NCBI GenBank assembly: GCA_947478315.1
Contig: CANJWF010000075.1
Location: 1 to 6,176, forward strand
Source: Sphingobacteriaceae bacterium
GTDB taxonomy: Bacteria; Bacteroidota; Bacteroidia; Sphingobacteriales; Sphingobacteriaceae
Direction of reading: 5' to 3'
DNA: 6,176 bases
Below, one piece after another: positions 5,630 through 6,176 of the stretch. How positions within the stretch are numbered: the first letter of the stretch is position 1; every line of letters starts with the position of its first letter. The position numbers were made by a program, and so were the translations under genes. The notes beneath the pieces are model-generated. The model was not told the origin of the DNA, did not search any database, and saw nothing but the letters and a program-made list of their open reading frames with translations.

Positions 5630-6058
5630 ATGTTAAAGAAAAAAATTTTAATACTCTGCACAGGCAATAGTTGTCGAAGTCAAATAGCAGAAGGTTTTAT
5701 CCGCAAATTCGTAAACAACCATGCCGAAGTTTATAGTGCCGGTATAGAAACACATGGCGTAAATGCCAACGCCATCAACATTATGCAAGAAATTGGTATT
5801 AATATTTCTGCTCATACCTCAAATCATGTGGATGAATATGCTAATATTGAGTTCGATTATGTAATCACAGTTTGTGACAATGCGAAAGAAAGTTGCCCCA
5901 TATTCCCTTCCAAAGCCATCAAAATCCATCAAAATTTTCCAGACCCAGCAAAGGTTACTGGAACAAACGAAGAAATAAAAAATGCTTTTAGGCATACAAG
6001 AGAACTTATTGAAATATTCAGTCTCGATTTTGCAAAAAAATATTTTTCATCAAACTAA
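5630..6058 (+). CDS. arsC: arsenate reductase, low-molecular-weight phosphatase type (thioredoxin-coupled)
   Basis: ArsC of this class reduces arsenate to arsenite in the cytoplasm through a cysteine relay, normally recharged by thioredoxin. The 142-residue protein has the phosphatase-type loop CTGNSCRS (10-17), a CX5R motif with nucleophile Cys10 and Arg16, and the redox pair in VCDNAKESCP (81-90): Cys82 and Cys89. Cys10, Cys15, Cys82 and Cys89 fall at the same residue numbers as in the well-studied ArsC of plasmid pI258. NFPDPAKVTG (102-111) holds the Asp of the DP motif, the general acid in this fold. The redox cysteines separate it from a true low-molecular-weight tyrosine phosphatase. 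It is the third gene of the cluster; the arsenite formed needs an exporter (Acr3 or ArsB), which is not in the window. It starts with ATG at 5630, 21 bases after the DUF6428 stop. Confidence 0.94.
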   Translation: MLKKKILILCTGNSCRSQIAEGFIRKFVNNHAEVYSAGIETHGVNANAINIMQEIGINISAHTSNHVDEYANIEFDYVITVCDNAKESCPIFPSKAIKIHQNFPDPAKVTGTNEEIKNAFRHTRELIEIFSLDFAKKYFSSN

Positions 6059-6079
6059 AGACTGTTTAGAGACTGTTTA
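6059..6079 (+). repeat. 11-bp tandem duplication after arsC
   Basis: AGACTGTTTA occurs at 6059-6068 and again at 6070-6079, giving two direct copies of AGACTGTTTAR with an 11-base period, the first directly after the arsC stop. GAGACTG (6069-6075) is also the reverse complement of CAGTCTC at 6019-6025 inside the end of arsC. It may mark an insertion boundary or be slippage. Confidence 0.5.
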
Positions 6080-6176
6080 AATTTTCCTTAAAAGTTTTTA
6101 TAAGAAACCAAAAAGCTTTAGTTCGCCAACGCTCATGTCTCTACTTTTTTTCTCCGCAAAAAAAAGTAGCAAAAAA
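6080..6176. repeat. gene-free right edge with perfect 11-bp inverted repeat, possible interspersed repeat
   Basis: CTACTTTTTTT (6141-6151) and AAAAAAAGTAG (6159-6169) are perfect reverse complements around a 7-base loop, CTCCGCA. The stretch before it contains a weak CTTA / TAAG inverted repeat (6087-6090 with 6101-6104) and GTTCGCCAACGCTCATG (6121-6137), more GC-rich than its surroundings. No coding frame is supported. The base of the stem is not followed by a T-run on the plus strand, so a classical terminator is not supported, though a bidirectional stop for transcription is possible. It resembles intergenic repeats I associate with Bacteroidota genomes, but I cannot name a family. Confidence 0.4.

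Noticed and set aside
6141..6169. Intrinsic terminator of the ars operon
   Set aside because: The stem is made mainly of a T-run pairing with an A-run and is followed by CAAAAAA rather than T residues on the plus strand, so it does not fit a standard intrinsic terminator.

Overview
The window comes from an AT-rich genome of the phylum Bacteroidota. Three things point there: a partial SprA (the type IX secretion outer-membrane translocon, found only in this phylum), the ruvA-sprA gene order known from that phylum, and start regions without Shine-Dalgarno sequences but with TTG / TAnnTTTG-like promoter boxes. The genus cannot be fixed from the sequence alone.

Left part, minus strand (read right to left): a GroES-family co-chaperone paralogue (4497-4120), the NADP-type malic enzyme MaeB with its C-terminal phosphotransacetylase-like domain (3998-1674), a 331-base gap, the Holliday-junction protein RuvA (1342-758), and the first 236 residues of SprA (709 to the window edge). 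These are housekeeping and secretion genes. The gap between maeB and ruvA is the least explained part: it can fold into three successive hairpin domains and holds a possible 32-codon small ORF (1522-1424) whose start region would be paired inside one of those hairpins.

Centre: a 278-base divergent spacer (4498-4775) separates the left block from a plus-strand arsenic gene cluster. A 16-bp near-perfect palindrome (4746-4761), 14 bases before arsR, overlaps a good candidate -7 box and is the likely ArsR operator.

Right part, plus strand: arsR (4776-5108), a DUF6428-family protein (5138-5608) and a thioredoxin-type arsenate reductase arsC (5630-6058), closely spaced and probably one operon. ArsR would sense arsenite or antimonite and release the promoter. 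ArsC reduces arsenate to arsenite. The DUF6428 protein is uncharacterised, and its eight cysteines, including two CC pairs near the C-terminus, suggest a role with thiophilic arsenic species. The arsenite exporter expected in such a cluster is not in the window.

Right edge (6059-6176): no gene, an 11-bp tandem duplication directly after arsC, and a perfect 11-bp inverted repeat. It looks like an interspersed repeat or the edge of a mobile element. No tRNA, rRNA or CRISPR array was seen. Nothing here is clearly a new system; the best leads are the structured maeB-ruvA spacer and the cysteine-rich DUF6428 protein.
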